Assembly (NCBI GenBank): GCA_937944035.1
Contig: CALDZQ010000134.1
Location: forward strand, 1 to 8,101
DNA: 8,101 nucleotides
Direction: 5' to 3'
Source of the DNA: an uncultured Neomegalonema sp.
Lineage (GTDB): Bacteria > Pseudomonadota > Alphaproteobacteria > Rhodobacterales > Rhodobacteraceae
Under the pieces are notes generated by a model. The model had not been told where the DNA came from. It was given only the letters and a program-made list of their open reading frames with translations, and did no database searches. A program made the position numbers and the translations under genes. Below, piece after piece: positions 7,271 through 8,101 of the stretch (within the stretch, counting starts at the first letter, position 1; every line of letters starts with the position of its first letter).

Positions 7271-7299
7271 AATCTTCAAACCCGCTGCCACGGCGGGTT
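7271..7299 (-). terminator. Possible weak terminator at the end of the OpgC-like gene
   Basis: Read on the minus strand, AACCCGC (7299-7293) pairs over 7 bp with GCGGGTT (7285-7279), with a 7-base loop, inside the last codons of the OpgC-like gene. TGAAGATTTTT follows, so the T run starts several bases after the stem. This spacing makes it a poor or leaky terminator. No clear promoter was seen in the 74-base gap before the SoxYZ-like gene, so the two may or may not be co-transcribed. Confidence 0.35.
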
Positions 7300-8101
7300 C
7301 CGGAAGTATTTCGCGATATAGGCAACGGCGATAATCAGCGCGAATCCGGTCAGGTTGACGCAGATCACCACCCACAGCGCCGCTCCTTCACCGCCGCGCC
7401 CGTCCGGGTCCATCTCGCCCAGCACCACGCCCAGCAGCCGCGCGACCAGCAGGCTGGCGATAAACACCGCCAGTGATTGCTGCCCCACCCGCCGGACGAT
7501 GGTGACAATCCCGCCGCCCAATCCTGTACGCGGCAACCGATGCCCCTTATCCCCCGCCAACGACCACACAAGATAGGCCAGCGCGAGGAAATGGATGTAG
7601 CGGAACAACCCGAAAAACGTCTTCGATTGCAGCGGACCGACCTCTGCCCGGAACGCCCGTATCTGCTCGTATATCGGCGCAAGATCGGGGCGGGATTGGA
7701 AAAAACGGTTCGCAGGAACACCGTCAGGGTCCAGCGGTATCGACACCAGCACAATGGCCAACGCGATCAGGATCAACCACCATTTCACGGGCGGTTTCGG
7801 TATCCAGCCCAGCGAAAACGCAAATCCTGTGAAGAAGATCAGCTGCCAGCAAAACGGATTGAAAAACCACGTGCGCGGCTTGCCAACGGGTTCAGCGGGC
7901 AGGTTCAGCCCTGTGAACACAGGCACGTCCAAAAACACCAGCCACGGCTGACTGACAAGCGCCCACAGCGCCACGGAAAACCCCATCGCCGCAACGGGAC
8001 CGCGCCATTGATACAGCCCCACAACCACGGGCATCAACGCCAGCACAACGATATACATCACCAGAATATCGAAATAATTCGGCACGTAGCTCAGCGTGAA
8101 C
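7276..8101 (-). CDS. opgC: OpgC-family membrane protein, C-terminal part (runs off the window)
   Basis: About 275 residues are visible. The frame is still open at the right edge, so the N-terminal part lies outside. An in-frame GTG at 8085 is not the true start: the codons before it (FTLSY) continue smoothly into VPNYFDILVMYIVVLALMP, which matches the internal 'DILPLYIV' region of OpgC proteins. The visible part has several hydrophobic membrane segments, the loop FFNPFCWQLIFFTGFAFSLGW, and a segment containing RYIHFLALAYLVWSLAG followed by GQQSLAVFIASLL, all typical of this family. OpgC in Rhodobacter sphaeroides transfers succinyl groups onto osmoregulated periplasmic glucans, using acyl donor from the cytoplasm at the inner membrane. 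The family name also covers acyltransferase-like proteins of unknown target, so the precise substrate here is inferred. No link to methanol oxidation is evident, and opgG/opgH are not in view. Confidence 0.82.
   Translation of the reverse strand, partial: FTLSYVPNYFDILVMYIVVLALMPVVVGLYQWRGPVAAMGFSVALWALVSQPWLVFLDVPVFTGLNLPAEPVGKPRTWFFNPFCWQLIFFTGFAFSLGWIPKPPVKWWLILIALAIVLVSIPLDPDGVPANRFFQSRPDLAPIYEQIRAFRAEVGPLQSKTFFGLFRYIHFLALAYLVWSLAGDKGHRLPRTGLGGGIVTIVRRVGQQSLAVFIASLLVARLLGVVLGEMDPDGRGGEGAALWVVICVNLTGFALIIAVAYIAKYFRNPPWQRV

Noticed and set aside
7276..8085. Treating the GTG at 8085 as the start of a complete small OpgC-like gene
   Set aside because: The frame is open to the window edge, the codons before the GTG fit the family, and the N-terminal domain of OpgC would be missing.

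Overview
The window looks like a chromosomal segment of an alphaproteobacterium, most likely of the Rhodobacterales/Roseobacter type. It is GC-rich with strong G/C preference at third codon positions. Its proteins resemble alphaproteobacterial XoxF5-type methanol dehydrogenase, glutathione-dependent formaldehyde dehydrogenase and an OpgC-type glucan succinylase. This taxonomic reading rests on remembered family features, not a search. I saw no transposase, integrase, tRNA, rRNA, CRISPR array or phage gene.

Layout, left to right. (1) Positions 9-644, minus strand: a multi-pass membrane protein of unknown function. (2) 645-888: a divergent intergenic region. (3) 889-2001, plus: class III alcohol dehydrogenase / S-(hydroxymethyl)glutathione dehydrogenase, closed by a strong intrinsic terminator at 2029-2065. 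One arm of that terminator is repeated at 2085-2097. (4) 2098-2295: the promoter and leader region of the methanol-oxidation genes. (5) 2296-6315, plus: xoxF (lanthanide/PQQ-dependent alcohol dehydrogenase), a hairpin terminator, xoxG (its cytochrome c), xoxJ (periplasmic binding-protein-like partner) and a rhodanese-like 'PQQ-dependent catabolism-associated CXXCW' protein. The last three genes are tightly packed. (6) 6350-7201, minus: a quinoprotein-associated fused SoxY-SoxZ-like carrier, convergent with the xox genes. (7) 7276-8101, minus: the C-terminal part of an OpgC-family membrane acyltransferase that runs off the right edge.

How the genes fit together. XoxF in the periplasm oxidises methanol (or another primary alcohol) and passes electrons from PQQ to XoxG. 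The formaldehyde enters the cytoplasm, where its glutathione adduct is oxidised by the class III dehydrogenase to S-formylglutathione. XoxJ, the CXXCW protein and the SoxYZ-like carrier are recurrent companions of quinoprotein dehydrogenases with poorly defined roles. S-formylglutathione hydrolase, the glutathione-formaldehyde activating enzyme and the pqq biosynthesis genes are not in this window and would have to lie elsewhere.

This is mainly a recognisable methylotrophy locus rather than an unknown system. The points most worth a second look are an Ala/Met heptad-patterned helical extension at the N-terminus of XoxG, the hairpin between xoxF and xoxG, the three-armed repeat after the formaldehyde dehydrogenase gene, and the under-characterised CXXCW and SoxYZ-like proteins.
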